Counted from the first letter of the stretch, positions 28,405 to 37,946 are shown. The stretch is 64,000 nucleotides of DNA from Pedobacter panaciterrae (GCF_001636695.1 NZ_LGEL01000001.1:1-64000), one strand, 5' to 3'. Numbers and translations are program-made. The notes: generated from the letters alone by a model not told the origin.

Positions 28405-28481
28405 ATACCACTACACTACCCCTACAAAAAGAATTTAGGCAGCGCTATTGGAATACAAACACCACTACATCTCCACTACAA
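28405..28481 (-). repeat. Two 23-bp direct repeats with TGTAGTGG half-sites (candidate operator)
   Basis: On the minus strand, 28481-28459 and 28427-28405 read TTGTAG(T/G)GG...TGTAGTGGT(G/A)T and agree at 18 of 23 positions. Each copy holds two TGTAGTGG-like half-sites 11 bp apart, and the copies lie 54 bp apart, about five helical turns. The proximal copy lies about 30 bp upstream of the -7 box, a typical place for an activator. The natural candidate ligand is the LuxR-type regulator encoded next door. Confidence 0.55.
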
Positions 28482-28530
28482 CAAAAAAATAACCTATTGA
28501 TATACAAAGAAATAACCAACACTCAAAACA

Positions 28531-31437
28531 CTAAGCAGTTCTTGATATCTGCATAAGAAAATCATACAAATTAGTTTCAGACTGAATATGTAGTTTTTTC
28601 CTCAAACGGTACCTACCTACCTCTACAGCTTTTATTGTAATATTCATAAGCTGGGCTATTTCCTTTGTAGAAAGATTCATTTTCAGATAGGCACAAAGCT
28701 TCAGTTCATTTGGTGTAAGTTCAGGGAACAGATCTTTTAGTTTATTAAAAAAGTTGGTATTAACCGTATTAAAATGAATTGAAAAGTTTTCCCAATCCTG
28801 ATCACTCTTTTCAACATCTCTTATCAGACGGATTAAGTGTCTGAAACTTGGCGAACTGTCATTGATATCATGATTCTTAATAATGGCAGAAATCACCTCT
28901 TTTATTTTCGCTAATACCTTCCCTCTTTGCACAAGGTGCATAGTCATATTAGATAACTCTCTGTTCTTGTAATTTATGTCTGCTTCCAGCTTTTCATATT
29001 CTAAACGCACAATTTCCTTTTCGCTACGATCCATTTCAAGTTGATGAAGATAGCTTAATCTGGTCTGGGCCTTCAGGTGTTTTTTCTTTTGCCATTTAAA
29101 GAACATATAAATAATCACTCCCATAATTAGTACATAGAACATGTACATCCATATAGTTTGATACCAGGCTGGCAAAATTTCAAAAGTATATCCAACAACT
29201 TCAGATTCATTGGAAAAACTGTTTCTGGCTCTAACATTAAATGTATACTTTCCCGCTGGCAGGTTAGTATGATCCTTTTCACTTTTTTGTGTCCAGGCAG
29301 ACCATTCCTTATCAAAACCAACAAGTTGGTAGCTGAATTCAATATTTGCCTGGTGCTCAAATAGTGTCGAGGAATATTCAAAATGGAGAGAGCTGTATAC
29401 ATTGGCGAGTTTTAAAACTGAACTCAAATCCTGAGTCTTTGCAATTTTATTCTTGTTTAAAAAGTACCCGCCAAAAATTATACTATCCTTTTTACCAAAA
29501 AGCTTTACTGACCCCAGCAAAACATTAGGTTTTGGGATATTCTCCAGGTACTTTGCATAATTTAAATGATACGCTCCCTTATTGGCACCAATAAATACAT
29601 TCTCATCATTCAAGTAATAAATAGACTCAAATCCACCAACAATTTTACCATCTAATTGTGGAAAATAATGTATAGTAAATGATTTAGAAGCTGTTGGATG
29701 ACCAAAATCCAATATACCAACTTTTTTATCAGATACAAACCATACATTTCCTTTAGTATCTTCTTTTAAATATTGGATTCGCATTTGCTTTAGGGCATCA
29801 CTGAGTAAAGGGAAAGGCCTAAATTTATCTTTCGTGGCATCATATTCATATACACCGTTTTTAGTTGCAACCACAACCCGATTTTTTATTTTAAAAATAT
29901 AATTATACAAATGTGAAGGCAGACCCTGTTTATCTGTATAGACACTATATTTCTTTATTCTTTTAAAATCTTCAGATAATTCAATTTTATACACTCCATG
30001 ATATGGATGCGAGGCCCATAAATTGTTACTGGCATCAAAAGCAATAAATCTTAATGATTCAGTACGCCCTTCAATTTTACCCTGATTGGTAAAACTTCCA
30101 TTGTTATAGCTTATTTTCTGAAGACCAAGATAAGTACCGGCTATAATGTCCTGCGAAGGATAAACCTGTGATGTTGGCTCAAATAACCATGTTCCAGGGC
30201 GGTTATAGATTTGACGGGCAATATCATTTTCTATTTCAAAAAAACCATCCTCATGGCCCATTAAAAGCTTATTGTTAATTTCGTCCAGTTTCCAAACCTG
30301 ACCTTTAGAATTTTTAACCTCCACAAATGAACCAGTCGATAAACTTAAATCTGCGATATCAGTTTCAATCTGGGTTACATACAAGCCATTAGATGTTCCA
30401 ATATATAATTTTCCATTGAAATTACGTATGGCATAACTTGTTATCTGTTTATTCTTATCGGGAAATATACTCTTAACTGCACTGTTAATAGCAACATAAT
30501 CAATCCCATCATTCAGTGCGAGCCAAAGATTTTTATTCTTGTCGGTTATAAAACCTCTTACATTATTATTCTGCAAACCATCCTTATAGTTATATTTTTG
30601 CAAAACCTTTCCTTGCTTATTAATAATAAGAACCCCCGCAGACGTAGTCCCAATAACATATTTATTATCGTCTATTCGATCTGCCCCGTAAATCCTATCA
30701 TTGTAGAATATCTGATCCAGATTTGTTGGTTTAGGCATAAGCTTTCCCTTACTCATTAAAAAAAGCCCATCTTTTAAGGTAGCCACAAGCATCGTATCTT
30801 TACTGTACTCCATAATAGAAGTGACTGCAGATTTTAGTAAAGCTGGATCTGAGCAGTATGGTCTCCAAATCTCTCCGTCATAAATCATTAAGCCATGCCC
30901 CTTAGAATGAGCAAAAAACTGATGGTTACACTTGCCTGCAAACTGCCATTCTATATCAGGCTTATAGGTCTTTACAACTCCATCTTTATAATAAAGGATA
31001 ATATTGGTTGTTCTAAAAACTACTGCATCGCCTATAATAGCAACATTCCATATATCAGCAAAGCTTCGATACTTTTCAGGAATGAGAGGAATAATAGAGT
31101 GGTACTTGAGTATTCCATTTTTTTCAGGATAAAAATATCCGGCTTCATCTTGTCCTCCAATAAAAATCCTATCATGTGAATCTATTTCAACAGATCTTAC
31201 AGAAGTAAAATTGGGTAGCTTAATAAGATTCCAAAATCTACCATCAAAAGTGAGTAACCCCTCATTATTACCAAAATATAAAATACCGTTTTTATCCTGG
31301 GCAATATCCCAGTTTTGCATTCCGGCTTTATATTGGTCATTATTATAGTTAAGTATTTGAGGCGTACCGATTTGGCCCGGACTTTTAAAATAGGTAAAGC
31401 AAAATAAGGTTAGGATGATTAGTAGAGTTTTCCTCAT
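28531..31437 (-). CDS. One-component PUL regulator: Reg_prop sensor, Y_Y_Y, membrane helix, LuxR HTH
   Basis: A 968-residue protein. After a signal peptide a periplasmic two-bladed Reg_prop beta-propeller region covers about 25-690 (repeats such as DKNKNLWLALNDGIDYV and DTKGNVWFVSDKKVGIL). A Y_Y_Y domain follows (about 695-745, FSYQLVGFDKEWSAWTQ), then one membrane helix (about 757-778), a coiled coil (about 785-850) and a C-terminal LuxR-type HTH (about 900-962, LTPNELKLCAYLKMNLSTKE and MNITIKAVEVGRYRLRKKL). It has the sensor layout of hybrid two-component regulators but no kinase or receiver, so sensing and DNA binding sit in one chain. It precedes susC and most likely activates it on oligosaccharide binding. 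Confidence 0.92.
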   Translation of the reverse strand: MRKTLLIILTLFCFTYFKSPGQIGTPQILNYNNDQYKAGMQNWDIAQDKNGILYFGNNEGLLTFDGRFWNLIKLPNFTSVRSVEIDSHDRIFIGGQDEAGYFYPEKNGILKYHSIIPLIPEKYRSFADIWNVAIIGDAVVFRTTNIILYYKDGVVKTYKPDIEWQFAGKCNHQFFAHSKGHGLMIYDGEIWRPYCSDPALLKSAVTSIMEYSKDTMLVATLKDGLFLMSKGKLMPKPTNLDQIFYNDRIYGADRIDDNKYVIGTTSAGVLIINKQGKVLQKYNYKDGLQNNNVRGFITDKNKNLWLALNDGIDYVAINSAVKSIFPDKNKQITSYAIRNFNGKLYIGTSNGLYVTQIETDIADLSLSTGSFVEVKNSKGQVWKLDEINNKLLMGHEDGFFEIENDIARQIYNRPGTWLFEPTSQVYPSQDIIAGTYLGLQKISYNNGSFTNQGKIEGRTESLRFIAFDASNNLWASHPYHGVYKIELSEDFKRIKKYSVYTDKQGLPSHLYNYIFKIKNRVVVATKNGVYEYDATKDKFRPFPLLSDALKQMRIQYLKEDTKGNVWFVSDKKVGILDFGHPTASKSFTIHYFPQLDGKIVGGFESIYYLNDENVFIGANKGAYHLNYAKYLENIPKPNVLLGSVKLFGKKDSIIFGGYFLNKNKIAKTQDLSSVLKLANVYSSLHFEYSSTLFEHQANIEFSYQLVGFDKEWSAWTQKSEKDHTNLPAGKYTFNVRARNSFSNESEVVGYTFEILPAWYQTIWMYMFYVLIMGVIIYMFFKWQKKKHLKAQTRLSYLHQLEMDRSEKEIVRLEYEKLEADINYKNRELSNMTMHLVQRGKVLAKIKEVISAIIKNHDINDSSPSFRHLIRLIRDVEKSDQDWENFSIHFNTVNTNFFNKLKDLFPELTPNELKLCAYLKMNLSTKEIAQLMNITIKAVEVGRYRLRKKLHIQSETNLYDFLMQISRTA

Positions 31438-31451
31438 AAATTACAACAGAC

Positions 31452-31495
31452 AAAAAAATCCGGATTTTGGTTAGCTACCTAAAATACGGATTTTT
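31452..31495 (-). terminator. Intrinsic terminator after the TonB-receptor operon
   Basis: Stem 31454-31468 with 31481-31495 (15 positions, one mismatch), 12-nt loop, and a run of seven T on the minus strand. A T-run also follows on the plus strand. It lies 33 bp beyond the stop of the 926-residue receptor gene and upstream of the regulator gene. Confidence 0.8.
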
Positions 31496-31528
31496 GATCA
31501 ACATAGGTGTTCCACCTAAAAATCTGTC

Positions 31529-34309
31529 TTACATGAAGCTTCCGTCTCCACGACGCATAACGCCTCTACCCCCACGTCCCTGAGCGCCAGACCATTTCTG
31601 CAGTCTCATACTCAGTTTAAGCATAAAATATCGGCTGATGGGGTTTACTCTTGTATTCACATAACCACCATCATCAGGTTGCTGTGTTCTCAGAAAATTG
31701 TTCTGATTTAAAATGTCAAATGCCTGAAACGTAATCTGCCCTCTGCGGTTAAACAACTGGCGTTCCAAACTTGCATTTATCACCAAAGGACTATTATTTG
31801 TATTTCCGACTATCCCATTTATGAACTGCTTACTACCATTGTAACCTAACATCCATACATCCCATAGATATAATCTTCCATCTAAATTGAGAGAAAGCGT
31901 ATTGATTTCGTTATTACCGGAACGAAGTGTTGAATTAGATTTTTCGTTTTTGTATCCGATGTTCGGATTGATTTCGAACCATTCCGTAGGATTAATTCTT
32001 GGACCAAAGCGCTGATCGAAACTAGTGATATCAGTAGTATTTAAGATACCATCTCTCATACTCAGGCTATGATTATAACTCACCGTACCATTAAGTTGCA
32101 AATTATACTTTCTGTTGCTGAGTTGCTTACTGATGTTGTAATTACCAGTTAGTCTATACACTCCGCTAACATTCAAAAAATGTGTTTCATTAATTTTGCT
32201 ACCAGGGAGGTTTGGGTCTGGATTGTCAACAGTTTCCACATTTCTGATTACAGCGTTTTCCGTATATGCCCCATTTACGTTTAGTGAAATATTGAGCTTT
32301 GAGTTTGCAATATAATTATTGTAATCACCCCTTAAAGTATGCACAAAAGTTGCAATCAGGTCGGGATTACCAATAACCGGATTATTAGGATTTGTAACAT
32401 CCCTTACCGGTTGTATCTGATCAAATGTTGGTTCTACCGCATTCCCTGAATAGTTCAAAGATACTCTTTGTTGTCTGCTCCAACGATATTCAAATCTCGC
32501 AATAGGGATCAGGTTAAAACTACTCCGGTTTGTCGTGGTACCCAGACTTACTTTGGTACCGGATAATAAAGCTGGCACACCTGTTAAACCAACTGAAAAA
32601 CGGACTTTAGAAGTATTGGCCATTCCATATCTAAAATTCAACGCAACCCGACCCTGTGTAAAGGAATAGTTGTAAATGTTACTTAATGAATCAATAATAC
32701 CACCCGAAAGACCGTCCCCTAAAATATCCCTTGTGGTCGCAGTATTGTCATAACCATTGTAATTTATCTGCGCATTTACCTCGAATTGAGTATTGACTCC
32801 AAGAGGCTCAACATAAGTCATACTTCCACGATAATTATCACGTCGGTTCTTACGTGCTATGATCTGATTAGTTACAGAATCTTTACCTTCTTGCGTCTCT
32901 TCAGTATAATAAGTTGTGAAATTGTATCTTTCCTGCTCGTTATCCTGATTATTTTTGTTCAAATCTATCTGTGTTGAAAAATTCCTTCTGTATTTCTTAA
33001 ATAGATGCTGATAAAAAGCAGAAATACCAAATTGAGGTGCAGTGCTAGAATTTGAATTTGTTATGCGACGATCCTGATCCAGTCCCATTGAAAGACTACT
33101 ACCTCTTTGGCTTAAAGTGGAGGAGCCGTTATTATCAGTAGAATTAGATTGAAAAGTCGGGACAATTTTAAGGTAATTACTTGAATCCAGGTTTACTTCA
33201 AATTCAAGCTTAAAATTATGATTGTTTGATTTTTGCAAACCTCTATTCGAGCTGTTGGAATGCAATTGTCCATTACTTAAAATACTTAGGGATTCGGTCT
33301 CATTCAAATTGTCTCCATTGGAATTTTGAAATTGATAACCCAAATTATAGTCTATTTTTTTACCGATTTTATCGCGCAAACTAAATCTGGCATTTGAATT
33401 CTTTGTAGAGCCGCTAAGTGCATTAAGATTAATCGCATCAGTATAATTACCGTTTATCCCAATCTGTTGATTTCCGTTAATTCGCGTAGCAAACAATCCT
33501 GCTTCTTTTCTTTCCTTACTACCTCCGGCGGCGTTCACATTCACCATATTTCCAACAGATTTATCTGTTCTTGTCGTAATATTCAATATCTTTTGAGGAT
33601 CTCCATCCTTTACGCCTGTACGGGCCGCCTGATCACCATAGTCATCAACAATTTGAATTTTATCAACGATCTCAGCAGGAAGATTTTTAATTGCGTTTGC
33701 AATGTCCCCTCCAAGATATTCCTTTCCATTCAGTTTGGCCTTAGTGACTGCTTCTCCCTGATGGACTAAACTCCCATCACTGCCTACCTCCATTCCCTCC
33801 ATCTTTTTGAGCAGTTCATCTACCGTAGCATTCTTTCGCACAATATAATCACTGGCCTTGTATTCAACCGTATCTGTTTTATAGGTAATAGAGGGGGTTC
33901 CATTAATTACAACTTCATTTAAAGTGTTACGTTCTTCTTTAATAACTATTGGATCCATTATAATTCTTGGGCTTGTGTCATTTTGCTTAAAACGCATGGC
34001 AGGTGTTTTAACATACCCAATACTCTGCACTACAATAATATAAGTTGCTGATTTAACATTTCTGAATATGAATACACCATCAGTATTGGTGCTCGTTTTT
34101 AAAGTATCCTTATCAGAGGTTAAACTAACCGTAGCTCCAATTACTCCGAGATCTGTAGAATCCTTTACAATTCCACTTATTTCACGTGTAGGCAGTGGTG
34201 GCGGTGGGTTTTGTTCTTTTGATTGCACCTGAGCATAAAGTACAACAGAACTGAATACCAGTAGAAACAGTACAATAGCAGGTCTCAATGCATTATATAA
34301 ATAATTCAT
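31529..34309 (-). CDS. TonB-dependent receptor / outer-membrane beta-barrel protein family
   Basis: A 926-residue outer-membrane protein: signal peptide (cleavage near VLYAQ, residue 27), a carboxypeptidase-regulatory-like domain (about 42-120, REISGIVKDSTDLGVIGATV), a plug-like region (VDELLKKMEGMEVGSDGSLVHQG, ADIVDKIQIVDDYGDQAA-type block) and a large barrel of the OMP_b-brl_3 type. It lacks the SusC hallmarks and no susD follows, so this is not a glycan SusCD pair. The C-terminus is short, Gly/Arg-rich (GAQGRGGRGVMRRGDG). It starts 51 bp after the glycine-rich gene on the same strand and probably works with it. Substrate unknown. Confidence 0.88.
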   Translation of the reverse strand: MNYLYNALRPAIVLFLLVFSSVVLYAQVQSKEQNPPPPLPTREISGIVKDSTDLGVIGATVSLTSDKDTLKTSTNTDGVFIFRNVKSATYIIVVQSIGYVKTPAMRFKQNDTSPRIIMDPIVIKEERNTLNEVVINGTPSITYKTDTVEYKASDYIVRKNATVDELLKKMEGMEVGSDGSLVHQGEAVTKAKLNGKEYLGGDIANAIKNLPAEIVDKIQIVDDYGDQAARTGVKDGDPQKILNITTRTDKSVGNMVNVNAAGGSKERKEAGLFATRINGNQQIGINGNYTDAINLNALSGSTKNSNARFSLRDKIGKKIDYNLGYQFQNSNGDNLNETESLSILSNGQLHSNSSNRGLQKSNNHNFKLEFEVNLDSSNYLKIVPTFQSNSTDNNGSSTLSQRGSSLSMGLDQDRRITNSNSSTAPQFGISAFYQHLFKKYRRNFSTQIDLNKNNQDNEQERYNFTTYYTEETQEGKDSVTNQIIARKNRRDNYRGSMTYVEPLGVNTQFEVNAQINYNGYDNTATTRDILGDGLSGGIIDSLSNIYNYSFTQGRVALNFRYGMANTSKVRFSVGLTGVPALLSGTKVSLGTTTNRSSFNLIPIARFEYRWSRQQRVSLNYSGNAVEPTFDQIQPVRDVTNPNNPVIGNPDLIATFVHTLRGDYNNYIANSKLNISLNVNGAYTENAVIRNVETVDNPDPNLPGSKINETHFLNVSGVYRLTGNYNISKQLSNRKYNLQLNGTVSYNHSLSMRDGILNTTDITSFDQRFGPRINPTEWFEINPNIGYKNEKSNSTLRSGNNEINTLSLNLDGRLYLWDVWMLGYNGSKQFINGIVGNTNNSPLVINASLERQLFNRRGQITFQAFDILNQNNFLRTQQPDDGGYVNTRVNPISRYFMLKLSMRLQKWSGAQGRGGRGVMRRGDGSFM

Positions 34310-34360
34310 TTTTGTTTGTGTGGTTTATTTGTGTGTGTGTTATTAGAACCTATGTACAGT

Positions 34361-35248
34361 TTATTTAAGGATGTATTTTCCCCAAAAATCTGTTGGACTG
34401 GTTAATGCTTGAAAATCTATTCCGGAATTTCTAGGGCCGAAGTTACCACCACCTCCGCCGCCGCCTCTATTACCACCAAAGCCACCTCTTCCGGCACCAC
34501 CACCACCGCCACCATCTAGTCCCTGTAACTGTAAGCCATTCACTTTAATATTATATGCAAATTCTTTTGGAGCATCTTTCGAAATTCCCAGTTCCTCCAA
34601 CGGAATAGCCAATTCATAAAAGAAAGCTTTATCATTTCCTATACTCGAAAATGCTTTAATACCTAAATCGTTGTAAACGGAAATCAATGTATCAGTTGTT
34701 TTTTTAAACCCACTGATCTTAATTTCTTTAACCTGGCTAAGCTGTCTTTTTTGCATCACAGCCATCATCGAATCTCTTTGCTCAGCAGTTTGAGAGTTAC
34801 CGCCACCACCACCGCCCATTATCGCACCCATTTGACGTCTTCCTCCACCTTGTCCACCACCTTGCGCAGGTCGGTTAATCAATGGATAGGTAAGTGTAAT
34901 GCTTTCCTTTTCTTTCTTTTTACCATCAGTATTTATGGCTAATGTAATTCCCCCTGCAAGAATCTTTGTATTATTTGCTACATCCGTAGATTTAATAACA
35001 AGATATAAGTTCTTGTCATCATTACTTATAGTGTAGAAAATACCAGTTCGTTTATTTTGGGCCTGAAAGGTATCATCCCATTCTGTATTTCTTCCATCAA
35101 CCTTTATGTTAGCAGGGGCTGTTACACTTACTTCCTGAACATCTTTAAGCTTTTGTGCCTGTACAGTCATACAAAAACCAGCAAGTAATAAAGTATTTGC
35201 TGCAATTTTTAAGAATATTGGTTTCATATTTGGTGAAAGTTTTATCAT
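34361..35248 (-). CDS. Exported glycine-rich protein with CBM9/DOMON-like domain, function unknown
   Basis: A 295-residue exported protein. Two starts are possible: ATG 35248 or, seven codons in, ATG 35227; both leave a signal peptide ending at VQAQ (about residue 32). Residues 38-125 (VTAPANIKVDGRNTEWDDTF, LYLVIKSTDVANNTKILAGGITLAI) have the pattern of CBM9-like sugar- or heme-binding sandwiches. Two poly-glycine stretches follow (about 129-150 and 245-268), separated by a beta-rich part (FFYELAIPLEELGIS). The end, FWGKYILK, may close the sandwich. The glycine tracts look like flexible insertions in surface loops. Upstream of the TonB receptor in an apparent two-gene operon; I do not recognise a named family. 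Confidence 0.75.
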   Translation of the reverse strand: MIKLSPNMKPIFLKIAANTLLLAGFCMTVQAQKLKDVQEVSVTAPANIKVDGRNTEWDDTFQAQNKRTGIFYTISNDDKNLYLVIKSTDVANNTKILAGGITLAINTDGKKKEKESITLTYPLINRPAQGGGQGGGRRQMGAIMGGGGGGNSQTAEQRDSMMAVMQKRQLSQVKEIKISGFKKTTDTLISVYNDLGIKAFSSIGNDKAFFYELAIPLEELGISKDAPKEFAYNIKVNGLQLQGLDGGGGGGAGRGGFGGNRGGGGGGGNFGPRNSGIDFQALTSPTDFWGKYILK

Positions 35249-35284
35249 TAACTATAGTTTTGGAATTATGACTAGCTAAACTAA

Positions 35285-35302
35285 CTTAGGTTTAATCCTA
35301 AG
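35285..35302. promoter_or_regulatory. 18-bp inverted repeat upstream of the glycine-rich/receptor operon
   Basis: CTTAGG-TTTAAT-CCTAAG: 6-bp perfect arms with a 6-bp spacer, about 37 bp upstream of the first ATG of the operon. It has the size of a dimeric repressor site, but no regulator gene is adjacent and no T-run follows, so a terminator is unlikely. Confidence 0.3.
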
Positions 35303-35403
35303 CAGCAAGTTTATTCCTTAATATTCTTGTTACAATCAAATTAACAATAGCATTCTCAATTGATACAAATTAATGTCCTCAGCCAATACAATAAAAAACA
35401 AAA

Positions 35404-36423
35404 TTAGTATGTCTCCTGTACTTCTTTTTTTTGTTGAAATATGTAGATCAAATAAACCAGGGCAGGCAAAATAAATATACTCCCTATCAATAATGCGTAA
35501 CCTAAAGTATCGATAGCTTTTGCCTGCCCCTGATGAGTAAGTAACGATAAATTAGATCCATTTTTAAGTAATATGATATCTGGAAAATGGCTATAGGTAG
35601 CGGCAAATAAGATCATAGTAACCTGGAATCCAGCAAGTAAACGAAGTAATATGGGTTTCTTCCGTTGAAGTAAGAAAAACATAATAATCAGTGAAATACT
35701 TGCAGCAATAATGGCTGTTAAACCCAGCGTGTCTCCAAAAATCCAACTTGCTAAGGGAATATTTTCATGATATGCAGCAACAAAAACTAATGCTCCGCAA
35801 AACATAACAATATAAATTGTACGTCTGGCCTTCCTAATAAAGAAGCTCCTGTCATCATCATTAGCCGCCTGCCCTATAATAAAAATAGTAGCTAAGAAGC
35901 CACAAATACTAACTGTAAATATACCAACCGTAACAGAAAACCAGTTTAACCAGCTAAAAACATAAGCCGAAAGAAAATCTTGTGCCTGTATATCTATTTG
36001 ACCGGAAACAGAGCTTGCAGCAATTATTCCCAGGAAAAATGGAGTGATTAAACTAGAATAAACAAAAATTGGGGTATATAACTTTTGCATATCATCCTTA
36101 ACTGCATCATAGTTCCTAAATACGAAGGCTGTTCCACGCGCAATAACACCTAACAACATGCAAACCAGCGGTATATGAAGGTAAATTGAAACGGTAGTAT
36201 AGATTTTTGGGAAACCAACAAAAAGGATAACAATAGCAATAATTAACCACATATGATTTGCTTCCCAAATAGGACCAATAGCCTCATACATGGTTTTACG
36301 TGTTTTAGACCGATTACCTTTTGAGGTAAACAATTCTATAATTCCTGCTCCAAAATCTGCACCACCTAATAAGATATATAGTAAAATTGATGTCCACAGG
36401 AAAACAATAACAACATAGATCAT
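35404..36423 (-). CDS. cydB: Cytochrome bd ubiquinol oxidase subunit II
   Basis: The start chosen is ATG 36423, 4 bp after the cydA stop, giving MIYVVIVFLWTSILLYILLG as the first membrane helix; the longer frame from 36471 would overlap cydA by 44 bp. The 339-residue product has about nine helices and the CydB motif LGGADFGAGIIELF. The sequence GPIWEANHMWLI is the standard block after helix two. With CydA it forms the inner-membrane quinol oxidase that reduces oxygen at high affinity without proton pumping. Length is in the usual range. Confidence 0.93.
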   Translation of the reverse strand: MIYVVIVFLWTSILLYILLGGADFGAGIIELFTSKGNRSKTRKTMYEAIGPIWEANHMWLIIAIVILFVGFPKIYTTVSIYLHIPLVCMLLGVIARGTAFVFRNYDAVKDDMQKLYTPIFVYSSLITPFFLGIIAASSVSGQIDIQAQDFLSAYVFSWLNWFSVTVGIFTVSICGFLATIFIIGQAANDDDRSFFIRKARRTIYIVMFCGALVFVAAYHENIPLASWIFGDTLGLTAIIAASISLIIMFFLLQRKKPILLRLLAGFQVTMILFAATYSHFPDIILLKNGSNLSLLTHQGQAKAIDTLGYALLIGSIFILPALVYLIYIFQQKKEVQETY

Positions 36424-36427
36424 AATA

Positions 36428-37756
36428 TTAAGTTTTAGAAAGTTTAGAAGTAGAATCATATAATTTGTCAACCATAGTAATCTGACGGTACAGCAACAAA
36501 CTCACTATAATAGCCAAAGATATATACACTCCGGTAAAGAGATAAAAGGAATAAGCAATTCCAGGCATAGGTGTTGCAGCATCTGCTGTTCGCATTACAC
36601 CGTTGATAATCCAGGGTTGCCTTCCAACTTCTGTTACTGTCCAACCAGCCTCGAGGGCTATAAACCCCATTGGGGTTGCAATTACAAAAAGCTTTAATAA
36701 CCAATTACTCTTAAGCCATTGTTGCTTTTTCCAAAGTGCAATAAAATACAATAAAGCAATTAATACCATCGCCATCCCAAGCCCAACCATAATCTGAAAA
36801 GCGTAATGTGTTACTGCTACAGGCGGTTGATCTTCTTTTGGTATCGCGTCAAGACCTTTAACTTCTCCGTTAAAATCCCCTGTAGTCATAAAACTAAGTA
36901 GTCCTGGTATTTTAATTGCGTAATCAACTCTTTTATTGGCAGTATCTGGTATCCCCCCAATAATTAACGGTGCATTTCTTTCCGTATGAAAATGCGCCTC
37001 CATAGCTGCTAGTTTTGCCGGTTGACGATGGGCAACATCTTTAGCAGAAATATCACCACTAATAGGTTGCAAACATGCTGCTACTGTTCCAAATACAGCA
37101 GCTATTTTAAAGGCTTTGCTGTGAAAGAGTACATTTTTTCTCCTAAGGATCATTAAGGCGTGCACACCAGCAACCGCAAAACCAGTAGATACAAATGCAG
37201 CAACCGACATATGAAGTGCCTGTGAAAACCACGCATCATTAAACATTGCCTTTATAGGATCAATATTTAAATACTTGCCATCAACAAAATCAAAGCCGGC
37301 AGGGCTATTCATCCAGGCATTTGCTGCCACTACCAGAATTCCTGATAATAAACCGCTTATACCTACTACAACCCCCGTAAACCAATGAAACCATGGATTT
37401 AGTTTCCCCCACCCATATAAGTAAAAACCAAGGGCTATCGCCTCAATAAAAAATGCCGTCCCCTCTAAAGAAAACGGCATTCCAAATATAGGACCTGCAT
37501 GCTCCATGAATGTCGGCCAAAGCAGTCCCAATTCAAAAGATAATACCGTCCCCGAAACCGCTCCTGTAGCAAAAAAAATTGCTACGCCTTTACTCCATGC
37601 TTTCGTAACGTCTTTATAAACGGCTTTTTTTGTCTTTAGCCAATAAAAATGGGCTACTGACATAAAAAAGGGCATCACCATACCAATACATGCAAAAACA
37701 ATGTGAAAGCCAAGAGAAAAGGCCATCTGAAGTCGGGCAGCTAAAAAATCGTCCAT
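36428..37756 (-). CDS. cydA: Cytochrome bd ubiquinol oxidase subunit I
   Basis: A 442-residue membrane protein with the CydA hallmarks: RLQMAFSLGFHIVFA with His18 (matching the heme ligand His19 of E. coli), FFATGAVSGTVLSFELGLLWP, the quinol-binding loop region, and the GRQPW motif near the C-terminus (VGRQPWIINGVMRT). The Q-loop is short, which is the common form outside enterobacteria. It holds hemes b558, b595 and d and oxidises quinol in micro-oxic conditions. cydB follows after 4 bp. A promoter-like TACTTTTG lies 45 bp upstream. Confidence 0.95.
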   Translation of the reverse strand: MDDFLAARLQMAFSLGFHIVFACIGMVMPFFMSVAHFYWLKTKKAVYKDVTKAWSKGVAIFFATGAVSGTVLSFELGLLWPTFMEHAGPIFGMPFSLEGTAFFIEAIALGFYLYGWGKLNPWFHWFTGVVVGISGLLSGILVVAANAWMNSPAGFDFVDGKYLNIDPIKAMFNDAWFSQALHMSVAAFVSTGFAVAGVHALMILRRKNVLFHSKAFKIAAVFGTVAACLQPISGDISAKDVAHRQPAKLAAMEAHFHTERNAPLIIGGIPDTANKRVDYAIKIPGLLSFMTTGDFNGEVKGLDAIPKEDQPPVAVTHYAFQIMVGLGMAMVLIALLYFIALWKKQQWLKSNWLLKLFVIATPMGFIALEAGWTVTEVGRQPWIINGVMRTADAATPMPGIAYSFYLFTGVYISLAIIVSLLLYRQITMVDKLYDSTSKLSKT

Positions 37757-37800
37757 AGTTAGGGTTTAATAAACGTTAGTCGCTAAAAGAAATAGTCAAG

Positions 37801-37832
37801 CAAAAGTACGTGTTTTAAGTGCAGGAACCCAA
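37801..37832 (-). promoter_or_regulatory. Putative cydAB promoter
   Basis: Minus-strand TACTTTTG at 37808-37801 matches TAnnTTTG; a TTGG lies 20 bp upstream at the -33 position. The distance to the cydA ATG is 44 bp. Confidence 0.5.
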
Positions 37833-37946
37833 TTTTAGACTGCATTTCAACCAATACTTTTATGATTATTTCAATACGCTTACAATTCTAATAAAATAAT
37901 TATATTTCTTTAAAAGAATTTCAATAGAAACTTAAAAGAAAATTAA

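Noticed and set aside
34440-34520. GC-rich trinucleotide repeats suggestive of a tandem repeat or CRISPR-like array
   Set aside because: They are in-frame glycine codons of the exported glycine-rich protein; no spacers or constant repeat unit.
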